Position numbers and translations under genes: made by a program
The notes under the pieces: generated by a model
The model's database searches: none
Told to the model about the DNA's origin: nothing
What the model saw: the letters and a program-made list of their open reading frames with translations, nothing else
Assembly: GCA_964016985.1 (NCBI GenBank)
Contig: OZ024824.1
Coordinates: 118,874,951 to 118,938,950, forward strand
Length of the DNA: 64,000 bases
Source of the DNA: Anodontia alba
Taxonomy: Eukaryota; Mollusca; Bivalvia; Lucinida; Lucinidae
Reading direction: 5' to 3'
Shown: positions 10,389-20,760 of the stretch, in pieces
Numbering within the stretch: the first letter of the stretch is position 1
Layout: each line of letters begins with the position of its first letter

Positions 10389-11340
10389 TACTTTTTAGTT
10401 CATAGCTTACAGGCGGATATAATTAGAAAACAAGTCAACAAAATCTGTATCTTTGGTTTATTTCGTAACCGATTTCACAGAAATCTTTTCGCCTGACAAG
10501 TGTGCTTCAGTCTAGAAATGCCCTATGTATAAATGAATGTTCTAGAGATAAGAACGATATTGGAATATATGTATGGGGGTGTCTCCGAATCAGATGCGAA
10601 TACAATTTACTCAACATCTCGAAACAGAAATAGAAATCATTCGATATGTTCTACTTCATCGATAACATTTACGTAGAATGCATGACAGGAAATAGAAATT
10701 AATCCTAATCAATAAAACGATTGCATCCACTCATATAAAAATTTAGCCGTCACACGAAAAAAGGATCTTATGTTTTTCCGGTTGGTGGTTCTTCAAATGC
10801 GCATGCGCAGACACCTATTTGAACTACAGATATGCGTTTTTGTCTGAAGCTTCCACAAGGTCTCTACTACATGTCTGCGAACAGCAAAGGCTCTGGCGAT
10901 ACTGCACTTATGCGCAAGCTCACTTGAGCCTTTGCTGGTCGACTATTTGATAAGTTCCCTTTACTCATGTGCTGGCTTAATTACAAATTTTGTATTCCTG
11001 ACAACGTAAATAAAATATTAATTTGCCTTCATTTTTGCAATACAATGATACAGAAAGCATTTCCGAATAAACCAAAGCACAATGTTACATCGTATTTACC
11101 CTAAGTATTCGGACAGACGGACTGGCGAGAAAACAAAGCAAGCCTTTCACACATTCAGGCAGCTGATCGGAGTTTATACTGTTTACCACTCATCCAACAA
11201 TTTTGGATACATACACGGGGTAATTAAATGGACTTTTTGAAATTATTTCATCATTATTATCTGCAAGCACATTTTTTGTTGAAATTTTAGATCAAGTGTG
11301 GGAAGGCGCTTAGCTGTGTGAGTATTTAGGGTAAATGCGG
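10389..11340. other. Unassigned; GC-fold fragment at 10784-10960
   Basis: The fragment shows ATGCGCATGCGCAGACAC and CTGCACTTATGCGCAAGC, followed by GAGCCTTTGCTGGTCGACTA. Remaining sequence unassigned. Confidence 0.45.
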
Positions 11341-11592
11341 TACTCCTAGCTAAAGATCCCAGATAGCATTCTACATAAATCAATAGCGGGCCGTTATCGG
11401 CCCGTCAGCTACCCTGACGGGCCGATAACGGCCCGCTATAGATTTTGTGTGTGTATTTAGGGTAAAAACGGTACTCCTAGCTACAGATCCCAGCTAGCAT
11501 TCTACATAAATCAATAGCGGGCCGTTATCGGCCCGTCAGCTACCCTGACGGGCCGATAACGGCCCGCTATGGATTTATGTAGAATGCTTACT
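11341..11592. repeat. Two tandem GC-rich hairpins
   Basis: A 131-bp unit (TACTCCTAGCTAAAGATCCC and onward) is repeated. Each copy holds ATAGCGGGCCGTTATCGGCC followed by its exact inverted partner around a four-base loop. Each arm also contains its own shorter palindrome (CGGGCC...GGCCCG). The second copy extends its outer stem to CATTCTACATAAATC / GATTTATGTAGAATG, whereas the first has lost that right outer arm. Confidence 0.93.
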
Positions 11593-12232
11593 GGGATGCG
11601 TCCTACTTATTGTCTAGCGATGTGTTCAAAACTGGTAGATGAGTGGCAAACATTGCGCTGTCTGAACAAATGTTTATGCTTAATACGGTAACCTTTCGAA
11701 ATAAATTCGTTTTGTTGCCGAGGCCGGATATTCCAATGACTTTGAATCACTGACTCTTGCGAGTCCTTGTTGCAAACAACTGTCAAATAGACGTCTAGCG
11801 TCAAAGAGTCGTACGGTTAAATATGACGTCATACTTAGAGCAACTACGGTGTAGTATGAAGGACCGATGTAATTGTCATTGAAAACGTCAAATTGTGGAT
11901 ATCCTTTTCATGCTGCCGAAGCATACGGATATGATTTTCAGGCAGACAATAATTTATCTTTTAAGAAAGTTGAGTTTTGTTTTATTTTTTCCAAGTTTAT
12001 TGCATACTTTCACAACAGTAATTCCAAAATGATGGACGTGAACTGTGAATTAAAGTCAGGAGATACACCGCAAAGGGAGATCTATCTAAGTTGAAACTTT
12101 TTGTAAAGGATGACCAATGTAGCGGAAAAGAATGGTCATCCGGATGAATGAGTCTCTTTTCAAAGAGGCATTTCTAAGGGAACGATTTTTCTTGTAGGGG
12201 TATTGGGCGCCATATATTACCTTTAAGAGTGA
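11593..12232. other. No recognised feature
   Basis: Possible PB-b debris near 11625-11690 (GATGAGTGGCAAACATTGC). Nothing else supported. Confidence 0.35.
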
Positions 12233-12507
12233 CATCACGAAAACATACCTATATAATTTTGACCCCCTTAAACCCCACTACTATATAGTAAAACTGGGGT
12301 TTACCGGGGTATACATTATTTTTCTTATTTCTGCTCAAAAACATATATTGTGGGTACTCGTTAGAACCGCCTCGCTGAGGCGGTTCTAACGAGTACCCAC
12401 AATCTATGTTTTGAGCAGAAACATGAAAAAATATGACTTTATTTGAAAATTTTCATTTTTTGGTGGTAAAATTTTCAGTATATTTGAATAGGCTTGTTTT
12501 CGTAATA
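12233..12507 (+). mobile_element. HP1 copy 3, full length
   Basis: Ends CATCACGAAAACATACC and GCTTGTTTTCGTAAT. Central loop GCT with intact stems. Confidence 0.93.
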
Positions 12508-12519
12508 TCTCCCTGATAG

Positions 12520-12760
12520 GTGAATTCATTTTCCTTTACACTTAGGTAGACGTCACATTGACTTTTTTACTAATTTTCCAGAAAATATGGGCTGACATTT
12601 AATACAAATGGATTATTTAGTAGACATAGACATGAAATTTCAACACCAATTTTCTGAAAAAAAAAAAGTAATTAAAACATATCACTAATTTGTCGTCAGT
12701 TGAATTAGCTCAGAAAGTACACAAGGTTATATATACACTGATGTTGGTAGAGATGAAGAG
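12520..12760. mobile_element. PB-c remnant
   Basis: CCAGAAAATATGGGCTGACA followed by an imperfect partner and CATATCACTAATTTGTCGTC, matching PB-c arms. Ends not definable. Confidence 0.5.
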
Positions 12761-12957
12761 AATTCACAACCAGGGTTGCAAATGGTCACTGAATTACGTG
12801 ATCAACCTAGCTTGGCTCGGCATCGACAATGGGTCTTCCAGAGGTTGCACATGCAGTTCAACCCTTCACAGCAATTGCTAAACTTAAATCGACCATTCGG
12901 AAGACACACCATTCCCCATCTCATGCAGTTCGCTCTGAAAATATACAAGTATAACGC

Positions 12958-13440
12958 TTAGCGTGCTTGGTAAATTTTTCAGCAGACGACATTTTAAAAT
13001 ACTTTTCTTATTTTTCCCAAAAATATAGGATTTGAAATTTCATGCAAACTGTCTTCTTTTTTGCATGAAATGTAAAATCCTATTTTCATTACGAAAACAC
13101 GCCTATTTAAATATATAGAAAATTTCACCTCCAAAAACTGAAATTTTTCAGATAAAAACTCTAATATTTTTTCATATTTCTGCTCAAAACATAGATTGTG
13201 GGTACTCGTTAGAACTGCCTCGGCGAGGCGGTTCTAACGAGTACCCACAATCTATGTTTATGAGCAAAATAAGAAAAATAATGTATACTCCTGTAAACCC
13301 CAGTTTTACTATAAAAAAGAGGGGTTTAAGGGGGTCAGTATTATATAGGCATGTTTTCGTGATGCATAGAAAATTAAGAAAGAGTCTCATCAGTCTGTCG
13401 TCTGCTGAATTTGCCCATAGCACTGAAGAGATAATGCATG
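12958..13440. mobile_element. PB-c foldback element, split by HP1
   Basis: The left arm has CAGCAGACGACATTTTAAAA and AATTTCATGCAAACTGTC. The right arm begins with GCATGAAATGTAAAATCC, stops at the HP1 copy at 13087, then resumes AGAAAATTAAGAAAGAGTC and GTCGTCTGCTGAATTTGCCC. Confidence 0.75.
13087..13364 (-). mobile_element. HP1 copy 4, full length
   Basis: Plus-strand ends CATTACGAAAACACGCC and GGCATGTTTTCGTGATG. Central loop GGC. Inserted within the right arm of PB-c. Confidence 0.93.
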
Positions 13441-13475
13441 CACATTTCAACATATACAAAGAGGATATGTTTCTG

Positions 13476-13620
13476 GTGAAAGAATGTGCACAATACTGGT
13501 TAGAGCTTAGAGGTCTAAGCCTGCCCAGTAAAAGTGTGGTTAGGTAAACTGACCGCGCTCGACATGACCCCATTGGGCTGACTGGGCCGTAAAACCTCAA
13601 CACAAATAAACAAAACAAAG
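13476..13620 (+). mobile_element. SINE 3' part, 5' truncated
   Basis: From GAATGTGCACAATACTGGTT to the tail GACCCCATTGGGCTGACTGG and AACACAAATAAACAAAAC. It matches the 3' part of the fuller SINE at 13633-14225, which begins only 13 bases downstream. Confidence 0.7.
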
Positions 13621-13632
13621 AGGATGGTTGCC

Positions 13633-14225
13633 GGCCTCGGTGGCTCAGCTGGATGAGCCTCCGAATGGTGATCAGGAGGTTGCGGGTTCGACCCCCGCCA
13701 GGTCTGCTACATCATTATGAAAACATACCTATTCAAATATACTGAAAATTTTACCACCAAAAAAATTAAAATTTTCAGATGAAAAATTCTGATTTTTTTT
13801 TTCATATTTCTGCTCAAAACATAGATTGTGGGTACTCGTTAGAACCGCCTCGGCGAGGCGGTTCTAACGAGTACCCACAATCTATGTTTTTGAACAGAAA
13901 TAAGAAAATAATGTATACCCTTGTAAACCCCAGTTTTACTATATAAAGCTGGGGTTTAAAGGGGTCAAAATTATAAAGGCATGTTTTCGTGATGTTCTTT
14001 CCTGGAGGTTGATCATGAAGTTTTCCAACGGTCATTCTCTCCTCCCTTCCGCTGATTCAAGAATGGCAGTTGTCCATTTCTAGCCAAATGATGTGCAAAA
14101 TACTGGTTAACCGCTTAGAGGATTAATCCTGCCCAGTAAAAATATGTTTAGGTAAACTTATCGCGCTTGCAACGACCCCATTGGGTTGACTGGGCAGTAA
14201 TAACTCAACATAAACAAACAAAGAG
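13633..14225 (+). mobile_element. tRNA-derived SINE, split by HP1
   Basis: The head at 13633-13707 looks like a tRNA: D-arm GGCTCAGCTGGATGAGCC (A box), TpsiC arm GCGGGTTCGACCCCCGC (B box), and a possible GGT anticodon loop. The acceptor ends pair poorly (two mismatches, two wobbles), so I do not call it a working tRNA gene. After the HP1 insertion (13713-13994) the body continues with GAATGGCAGTTGTCC and a tail GACCCCATTGGGTTGACTGG followed by AACATAAACAAACAAAG. RNA polymerase III boxes plus a shared tail support a SINE. Confidence 0.7.
13713..13994 (-). mobile_element. HP1 copy 5, full length
   Basis: Ends CATTATGAAAACATACC and GGCATGTTTTCGTGATG. Central loop GGC, complete stems. Inserted just after the tRNA-like head of a SINE. 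Confidence 0.93.
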
Positions 14226-14289
14226 AATATTTATAATGATTTAGGAGCCTATCTTTCGGAATCATCTAAACCCTTTATTCTCTATTTTT

Positions 14290-14480
14290 GTGTCCTTATC
14301 TTTAATGCTAATCACAACTGCAACAGACGATACTCATTTTGCAGAGAATATAGGGTTTGACAATCTATGTAAAACGTCTGCCTAGCAGAAGATTCACATG
14401 AAAGGCTATGCTTTATTCAATTTCTCTGAAAAATAATAAAACTACAAGGAATTCTGTCTGCCACCATTTTACATAGAGCT
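14290..14480. mobile_element. PB-c remnant
   Basis: CAACAGACGATACTCATTTTG, then AGGGTTTGACAATCTATGT and CATGAAAGGCTATGC keep the PB-c order but have lost much of the pairing. Confidence 0.45.
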
Positions 14481-14655
14481 TTAAAGGTTAAAAACTGTTT
14501 TGTTTTATTGAAAGGTATAGACTAATTTTGTTTTCACAAGTATGCACTTGTGAGCCAGACAGTTACAGACTGATTTTGTTTTCACAAGTATGCACTTTTG
14601 AGCCACGACATATATTGGAAACTTTGTGGTGCTACAAAGCGTGAGAAAATATACA

Positions 14656-14937
14656 CATTACGAAAACAAGCCTATTCAAATATACTGGAAAATTTACCAG
14701 CAAAATATGAAAATTTTCAGATAAAAATTCTAATATTTTTCTTATGTCTGCTCAAAAACATAAATTGTGGGTACTCGTTAGAACCGCCTCGCCGAGGCGA
14801 TTCTAACGAGTACCCACAATCTATGTTTGTTTCGAGCAGAAATATGAAAAATAATGTATACCCCTGTAAACCCCAGTTTTACTATATAAAAGTGGGGTTT
14901 AAGGGGGTCAACATTATATAGGCATGTTTTCGTGATG
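14656..14937 (-). mobile_element. HP1 copy 6, full length
   Basis: Ends CATTACGAAAACAAGCC and GGCATGTTTTCGTGATG. Central loop GCC. It abuts the left end of TcM-b (14938-15276), apparently inside that element's first bases. Confidence 0.92.
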
Positions 14938-15276
14938 GACAATCCTCTTTATACCGACACTCTATAAACGACAAAATTCGTTATAATGACATTTGACTGT
15001 CACGAAAACTTTGCTTAACAGGTAACAATTAGTCACAAATTATGCAAGTCTATTGTATTTAATACTTTAAGGAAACATATGATTTGGATATTTGTTAGAA
15101 TTGCCTCAGTGAGGCGATTCTAACAAATATCCAGAACATATGTTCTATGAGGAAACAAAAACAAAACAAGACCCTTCTTACATATCAATCTGCTCATTAA
15201 GTATTCTGTGCAACAGCAAATTCATTTTAATAGCGTCTTAGGGAACGAATGCTGTCGTTTCAACGAGGGTTGACTG
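14938..15276. mobile_element. TcM-b MITE with HP1-like hairpin core
   Basis: Left ACAATCCTCTTTATACCGAC matches TcM-b after its first few bases; right end AACGAGGGTTGACTG. The centre holds GTTAGAATTGCCTC / GAGGCGATTCTAAC, strongly similar to the HP1 central stem (GTTAGAACCGCCTC), whereas the ends are unrelated to HP1. Confidence 0.8.
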
Positions 15277-15484
15277 CACCTTATGGCGTGTGTGTGCATC
15301 GAAGACAGATCATCCTGTACATCCATGCCATCCGGTCGGAGGCATTGCTTGGCGTTCTGTGGATAGCTTCTTCAGACGGATAGCAAAGATGGGATCAGAC
15401 CACGAGAATGAACAATGCAGAATGTACATTTACTTATGTTTAAGAATTTTCAGGCGTTACAATTACAGCTGAAATAAAATACTC

Positions 15485-15850
15485 CTCCAAATCATTTACA
15501 AAATTGAGAATAAGAATGGGGGAAGACACTCCCCTTGACGAACCCCTAGTAAACATGTGAAGTCGTCACTCGGTTGAAATTAATCCTTTGCTCTTGACTT
15601 TATATGTTGATACATAGCTCCGTTTATGTTAATAATTTTGCCCCTTATTCCATAGTTTAATAATTTATACCACATATTGTCCCTAACAACACGATAAAGA
15701 TTTTTACTAGTAAAGTCGATAAAAGCGACAAATAATTTCTAATTTTCGTTCAAAATATAACTCCGTGCAATATGAATATGTTATCAAAAGTACTCATGTT
15801 CTTCCGAAACCCTGCCCGTGTTTCTACAAAATATATTCTTCTGCCCTCTC
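15485..15850 (-). pseudogene. LINE reverse-transcriptase fragment, decayed
   Basis: Minus-strand reading of about 15540-15480 gives RQGECLPPFLFSIL, then after a shift FVNDLEE, the palm motif B region of the mollusc-type LINE seen at 199-1937. Upstream pieces include ERKLEIICRFYRLYK (motif A region, Asp lost). Many stops and shifts; endonuclease absent. Confidence 0.7.
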
Positions 15851-16069
15851 GGTTAACCTATTATTTAAATACACAGATGCATGTATATAGCTTTAGAAAA
15901 CGAGTGTCTTGGCGCTAATTTGAACCTAGACGGTTAAGAAATGGGCGTAGACAATCTTAGAGTTTGCCATTGCTCCTACAGAACTCTTTGAAAGGTCATG
16001 GACTGATCCAGTGCTATTTTCAATGGACTGCTCAAGTACTTAAACACTAACCACGTACGGACAGATTCA

Positions 16070-16215
16070 GCAGACAACGAATTGATAAGATTTTTCTTAT
16101 TTTCCCAGAAAATATGATTCAATTAAGGAGACAACTTGCATGAAATGTCAAATTCTACTTTCTCGGAAAAAAAGAAAAGATTTCTGAATGTCGTCTGATG
16201 ATTTTTACCTAGCAT
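16070..16215. mobile_element. PB-c remnant
   Basis: TTCAGCAGACAACGAATTGA, GGAGACAACTTGCATGAAAT and TGAATGTCGTCTGATGATTT mark both ends of a shrunken PB-c. An A run at 16235-16257 follows. Confidence 0.6.
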
Positions 16216-16323
16216 GCCTAAACGTCGTAAATACAAAAAAAAAAAAAAAAAAAAAAAGTGTTAAACGCGTGTAATGTTGTACTCTTATTGCATTCGAATA
16301 GCGAAGGTCAAGATCAATCTATC

Positions 16324-16575
16324 CATCACGAAAACGAAAACATGCCGATATAATTTTGACCCCCTTAAACCCCACTTTTATATAGTAAAACTGGGGTTTA
16401 CAGGGGTATACGTTATTTTTCTAATTTTTACTCAAAAACATAGATTGTGTGTAACGAGTACCCACAATCTATGTTTTGAGCAGAAATATGAAAAAATATC
16501 GGAGTTTCTATCCAAAAATTTCCAGTTTTGGAGGTGAAATTTTCTATATCTTTGAATAGACGTGTTTTCGTAATG
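16324..16575 (+). mobile_element. HP1 copy 7, central stem deleted
   Basis: The start carries a duplicated hexamer (CATCACGAAAACGAAAACAT). The central hairpin lacks its distal part: GATTGTGTGTAACGAGTACC joins the left stem base directly to the right arm. End GCGTGTTTTCGTAATG... reads ACGTGTTTTCGTAATG here. Confidence 0.88.
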
Positions 16576-16745
16576 GCAGCCGTATAGTCTCATCTGGATC
16601 TTCTCTGGATTGTTCTAGATCACTTATATCTTCTTTCCAATTGTATTTATAAGGGGGCAAAGTTCCTCGTCAGATTGAATGATCAAGTGTTGATATAACG
16701 AGAGAATATCTTGTTGCTTATTTATTGCCAAACATAAAAGAAAGA

Positions 16746-17021
16746 CATTACATGCCTATTCAAATATACTGAAAATTTCACCACCAAAAAATGAAAAAAA
16801 AATCAGAAAAAAAAAATGATATTTTTCATACTTTTGCTCAAATCATGGATTGTGGGTACCCGTTAGAACCGCCTCGACGAGGTGGTTCTAACGAGTACCA
16901 GCAATATATGTTTTTGAGCAAAAACAAGAAAAATAATGTATACCTCCCTGTAAACCCCAGTTATACTACATAAAAATGGGGTTTAAGGGGGTCAAAATTA
17001 TATAGGTATGTTTTCGTGATG
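16746..17021 (-). mobile_element. HP1 copy 8
   Basis: The left end has lost bases (CATTACATGCC in place of CATTACGAAAACATGCC); right end GGTATGTTTTCGTGATG. Central loop GAC; the stem has a few mismatches. Confidence 0.9.
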
Positions 17022-17487
17022 AGAGAAGAAATACGATATTTAGTCTTTATATTCTCACACCTTACCATACTTGCCCCAATATTTTATCAAGGCCATTTTA
17101 CTATTTCTGATGTATCTAAAATTGCTAGATAAGTGGCATTCAGTTACGACCCTAATCAGACTCCGCGTTCTGCTCTGGGTCCACACTATTTGCTGAGACT
17201 TCGGTTAAGAACAACTAGTACCAATTAGCGGACGCAGCACGTTTGAACAAATATTACGTTTCAGCGAATACGTTTCAGAATGTCCTATAAAGTGTTGTAT
17301 GAAAAGCAATTGCAATAACGCCCATTTAGCCGGGGTTTTAGCAATTGGCGTATGAAAAAAAATGCAATAAAATAATTTTCAAGTCACAATTGATATAACA
17401 ATTATAAAGTAAAATAAATAAATGAATAAGTAAATAAATAAATAAATAAAACATTACGCGGTGCCCATATGACATTTTACTCTAGCT
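17022..17487. other. PB-b debris and an AAAT run
   Basis: AATCAGACTCCGCGTTCTGC and GGGTCCACACTATTTGC near 17150-17195 are PB-b core pieces. A (TAAA)n-type run is at 17416-17450. Otherwise unassigned. Confidence 0.45.
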
Positions 17488-18430
17488 GAACTCAAGATCA
17501 AATCGGGGGTGCCACAGAGTGCAATTTTAGGACAAATTATTTTTGATTTTCATAAATGACTTGCCCCTTCATTTAGATTTCTGTGATGCTGACATCTTCG
17601 CAGATGATACAATTATTCATATTAATGGAAAAACAAAGTTTGAAATTCAACCAAAACTGCAACATGATTGTGAAAAATAAAAAACCTGGGCGAATCAACA
17701 TAAAATGGAACTTCACTATAATAAAACAACTTGCATGACCATTGGAACAAGACACAAAACTCGGGAAGCAGCTGACTTAAATATCAAAATTGGAAATAAT
17801 AAGATAGAACAAGTCGATAAACAAAAACTTTTAGGTGTTTTTATCGATGAAAACTTGCTGTGGACCGCACATATCGACTACCTTTGTGCAAATATTTCTT
17901 CAAAAGTTTCACTCTTAAAACAGTTGTCGTCATACGTACCTCATGAAGTTCAAAAATTATTTTACCAGGGTTATGTTCTTACACTGATTGACTATGGTTC
18001 CAATACTTGGGGTGCGACCTCGAAAAATAATATTGAACACATCTCTAAACTACAGAAACGCGCTGCTCGTATTATTTTACATGCTGATTACAACACACCT
18101 TCTTCAGACATGTTCAAAGAATTGGGATGGTCAACTATCAAAAATCGCCACGACTACAACAAGGCTGTGTTATATTTTAAAGCCTTAAATAATATGACAC
18201 CTGATTACATAGCTGCTTTACTGACCCCATGACCGTACCTTGCGATCGACAAACGATGGTTCCTTGTTAGTGCCAAGATCTAGAACGTCTATCTTTGACA
18301 GATCATTTTTCAGTTTCTGCACCAAAGCTGTGGAACTCGATTCCAAGCGATATAAGGGCATCATCGTCCCTTGTAGCTTTCAAACAGTCAGTGAAAAGTC
18401 AGTTTCTAAAGTGAATTGTGGTAATGATTA
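17488..18430 (+). pseudogene. CR1/Jockey-type LINE, C-terminal half, decayed
   Basis: Reads GVPQSAILGQIIF (motif B) near 17505, then in another frame IFADDTIIHING (motif C, catalytic DD) near 17595. An open stretch of 175 codons (17705-18232) follows: KLLGVFIDENLLWTAHIDY, LIDYGSNTWG, ISKLQKRAARIILHA and NMTPDYIAALLTP, the usual thumb and C-terminal order of Jockey/CR1-type LINEs. After a shift it ends with WNSIPSDIRASSS-like residues near 18350. The endonuclease and N-terminal reverse transcriptase are missing, so it is a 5'-truncated insertion with several shifts. Confidence 0.85.
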
Positions 18431-19054
18431 GTTTACGATTCATTTTATTGTTGATTAGTATATTCTTATCTTACAATCGATATGTTTTTTTTTAAAAGTC
18501 CACATTTTGCCAAATAGGTACCATATAGCTCTGATATCTTAGTCTTAGTAATGGTAACGTTGCTGTGTTTTAATCACCGTTTTAACAGTTTTATATAGCA
18601 TTTAATAATGTTTTATGCGCTCAGTTTAAAAGCAGTCTGTTTTTGCCCTGGAAGCCAGGGTCGTTTTAACAATTATAGCCCACGTTTTTAAGTCGTTAAG
18701 TTTAACCTCACCATGCTTAAGACTTCTTTTCGGAAAAAGGACCATGTGAATGTGGTGCATTCAGTTGCCTAGGTGGTGGAAACACTGTGTCTGTACACCA
18801 CCGGGTCGACGGGCAGTGCTTCTCGCACATGAGTTTTCCTCATCGCCACACTCACTCTTACTCGCGGTCAGAATGTGCGTGTGGTGTCTGTCATTGTCTG
18901 TCTGAGAGGTGTTGTAATGTATGTTTTATTATACTTGTTTTCTTTGGCTTATTTGTTCATATGTATGTATGTTATAGAGGGCCGCAAGGTAGACTAGCTG
19001 TTGCAGCTAAATACGCCACCCTTTGAAAATATTGTATAAATAATTAAATAAATA

Positions 19055-19093
<39 letters not shown>

Positions 19094-19104
19094 AATAAAT
19101 AAAG
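18431..19104 (+). mobile_element. LINE 3' untranslated region and A-rich tail
   Basis: Follows the LINE coding remnant and ends in AAATAAATAAT plus a long A run (about 19051-19092) and AAATAAATAAAG. The block GCAAGGTAGACTAGCTGTTG near 18984 is shared with 59545-59642, which has the same kind of tail, so both are 3' ends of one LINE family. Open frames here are fortuitous. Confidence 0.75.
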
Positions 19105-19432
19105 ACAGTCAATGTATCCACTAACCCACTCGGTCCGCTGTTACAGTTTATTATGTATATGGCGCTATCGCCGAACGCTTCACGGTTAAAATCGAAAATG
19201 CACAAGATGCTATTTTCAGCGCCCAGCCTTTGACACGAAAGTAACTATTCATCGATCTATACTCTTTGATATGCTCAAAGTCCGTCGTCTTGCGTGTCTC
19301 GGCTCATTTCATTTCACATGTGCATAATCCTAACATCATTATTTCGCCCCAGGAGACGTCTCTGTCCATTAAGTTCTCAATGATTTACTATACCCATAGC
19401 CCTAGATAAAGCACGTTTTTCAACCAAAAATG
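19105..19432. other. No recognised feature
   Basis: Unassigned sequence between the LINE tail and an HP1-like hairpin. Confidence 0.4.
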
Positions 19433-19545
19433 GTTTATATTTTTCTTATTTCTCCACCAAAACATGTTGTGGTACTCATTAGAAGTGCATGGCCGAGGCG
19501 CTCCCAATGAGTACCCACAACATATGTTTTGATGGAGAAAAAAAG
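19433..19545. mobile_element. Distant HP1-like hairpin
   Basis: CATGTTGTGGTACTCATTAG and GAGTACCCACAACATATG pair across a core GCATGGCCGAGGCGC. This copies the layout of the HP1 central stem, but the outer sequence (TTCTCCACCAAAAC / TTTTGATGGAGAA) differs from HP1. Confidence 0.65.
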
Positions 19546-20185
19546 TAACACAGTCTCCTGATACCGCCTCTTATACGGAACTACGTCTATCCATGTAAAG
19601 ACACTGTTCTTACATAAGGTATAACTCATTTACAAAGGAGTTTTCTAGGAAAATCAAATCTATATACATGTAGTCAGAAAACCTTGCAAAACAGTCATCG
19701 TACTTTGATCTATGGAGCTATACAGCTGAATGTTTGTGTGTAGGATGAATAGATATTGCTTTATATCAAAACACTGTAAAACAATTAAAATGAATTGCAT
19801 TTTAGCATAATGCACTTTAGCAAAATAAATGCTTTTTGCAGAATACCATTTTTCAATTTATTCAGAGTGAAAGTAGATATACATGACTACCCACGCTCAT
19901 ATAGGCCACACAAAGCAAAACATGTGTTTGGGCATATGCGGACAGCGAAGGCTCAGATCAGACTGCGCATCCGGGCCTTACCTGTCCGCTAATCATTGTA
20001 CACTATAGAATTTGTCAATGGAGAGCAAATACCTGGATGGGATTGCGTATGCATACAATGAATCTGAATCTGCTCGTTCAGACCTGTCCAGGCTTTCTTC
20101 CTATATCAAAATAAATCATATATCTTTCCGATGATAGGGTTAGCAAAATTTGAGTACTAGAGTCTGTACAATAATGTTACATTTT
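19546..20185. other. Unassigned; GC-fold fragment near 19930-19995
   Basis: GCATATGCGGACAGCGAAGG and CAGATCAGACTGCGCATCC are half of a GC-fold element. The rest is AT-rich and unassigned. Confidence 0.45.
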
Positions 20186-20439
20186 CATTACGAAAACACA
20201 CCCATTCAAATATATAGAAAATTTCACCTCCAAAAACTGAAAATTTTCAGAGAAAAAAACTGATATTTTTCATATTTCTGCTCAAAAGATAAATTGTGGG
20301 TACTCGTTAGAATCGCCTCGGCTATGTTTTTTTTTTAGCAAAAATAAGAAAATAATGTATACCCTTGTCAACCCCAGTTTTACTATATCATAGTTGGGGC
20401 TGAAGGGGCTCAAAATTATATAGGCATGTTTTCGTGATG
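20186..20439 (-). mobile_element. HP1 copy 9, right stem arm deleted
   Basis: Ends CATTACGAAAACACACC and GGCATGTTTTCGTGATG. The central hairpin keeps the left arm to GAATCGCCTCGG, then jumps to CTATGTTTT, so the stem is lost. Confidence 0.9.
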
Positions 20440-20490
20440 CAAATGCAGTTTCAGGATGAAAGAAAAGAAGCGTATGCTCCCTTGGATTAA

Positions 20491-20690
20491 CCCATTTATG
20501 CCGAGTGGACTCTTCTACCTGAACTCTTTAGACCAGTCCATTTACAGTTAAAGAGGTGTCTAGTCAGTTTGTATCATTACCATGTTTTATTGAAATGCCT
20601 GTAGTTAATACAAACACTGTAGACCTGATCAGATCTGGGTCTACACTGTTTGCCAATGTCCCATTTATAGGACGCTAGGCACAAACGGAA
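20491..20690. mobile_element. PB-b element, decayed right end
   Basis: TTAA at 20487-20490 precedes CCCATTTATGCCGAGTGG. Inside are ACAAACACTGTAGACCTGAT and CAGATCTGGGTCTACACTG. The right end near TAGGACGCTAGGCAC is degraded. Confidence 0.7.
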
Positions 20691-20721
20691 TAAAGAATTA
20701 CCGTCTGTCACACAATTAGAG

Positions 20722-20760
20722 CCTCGGGTAGGGGCGGGGTGGGGCGGCGTCGGTGGGGAT
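20722..20760 (+). repeat. G-rich tract
   Basis: Five G runs (GGGTAGGGGCGGGGTGGGG and on) could form a quadruplex on the plus strand. Confidence 0.7.

Noticed and set aside
11341..11592. CRISPR-like repeat pair
   Set aside because: The units are long hairpins in direct tandem without unique spacers, in a eukaryotic setting.
13184..13618. Open frames containing LEPPRRGGSNEYPQSMF-like peptides at many places (13184-13618, 14598-14921, 22481-22999, 53153-53395 and others)
   Set aside because: They are translations of the HP1 central stem. The same peptide appears because the DNA is repeated, in several contexts and with no longer conserved frame.
13633..13707. Functional tRNA-Thr gene
   Set aside because: The acceptor stem has mismatches, the anticodon arm pairs poorly, and SINE body and tail follow. 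Treated as a SINE head.
17705..18232. Host gene with a 175-codon open frame
   Set aside because: Its sequence is the thumb and C-terminal region of a LINE reverse transcriptase, with catalytic motifs just upstream in shifted frames.
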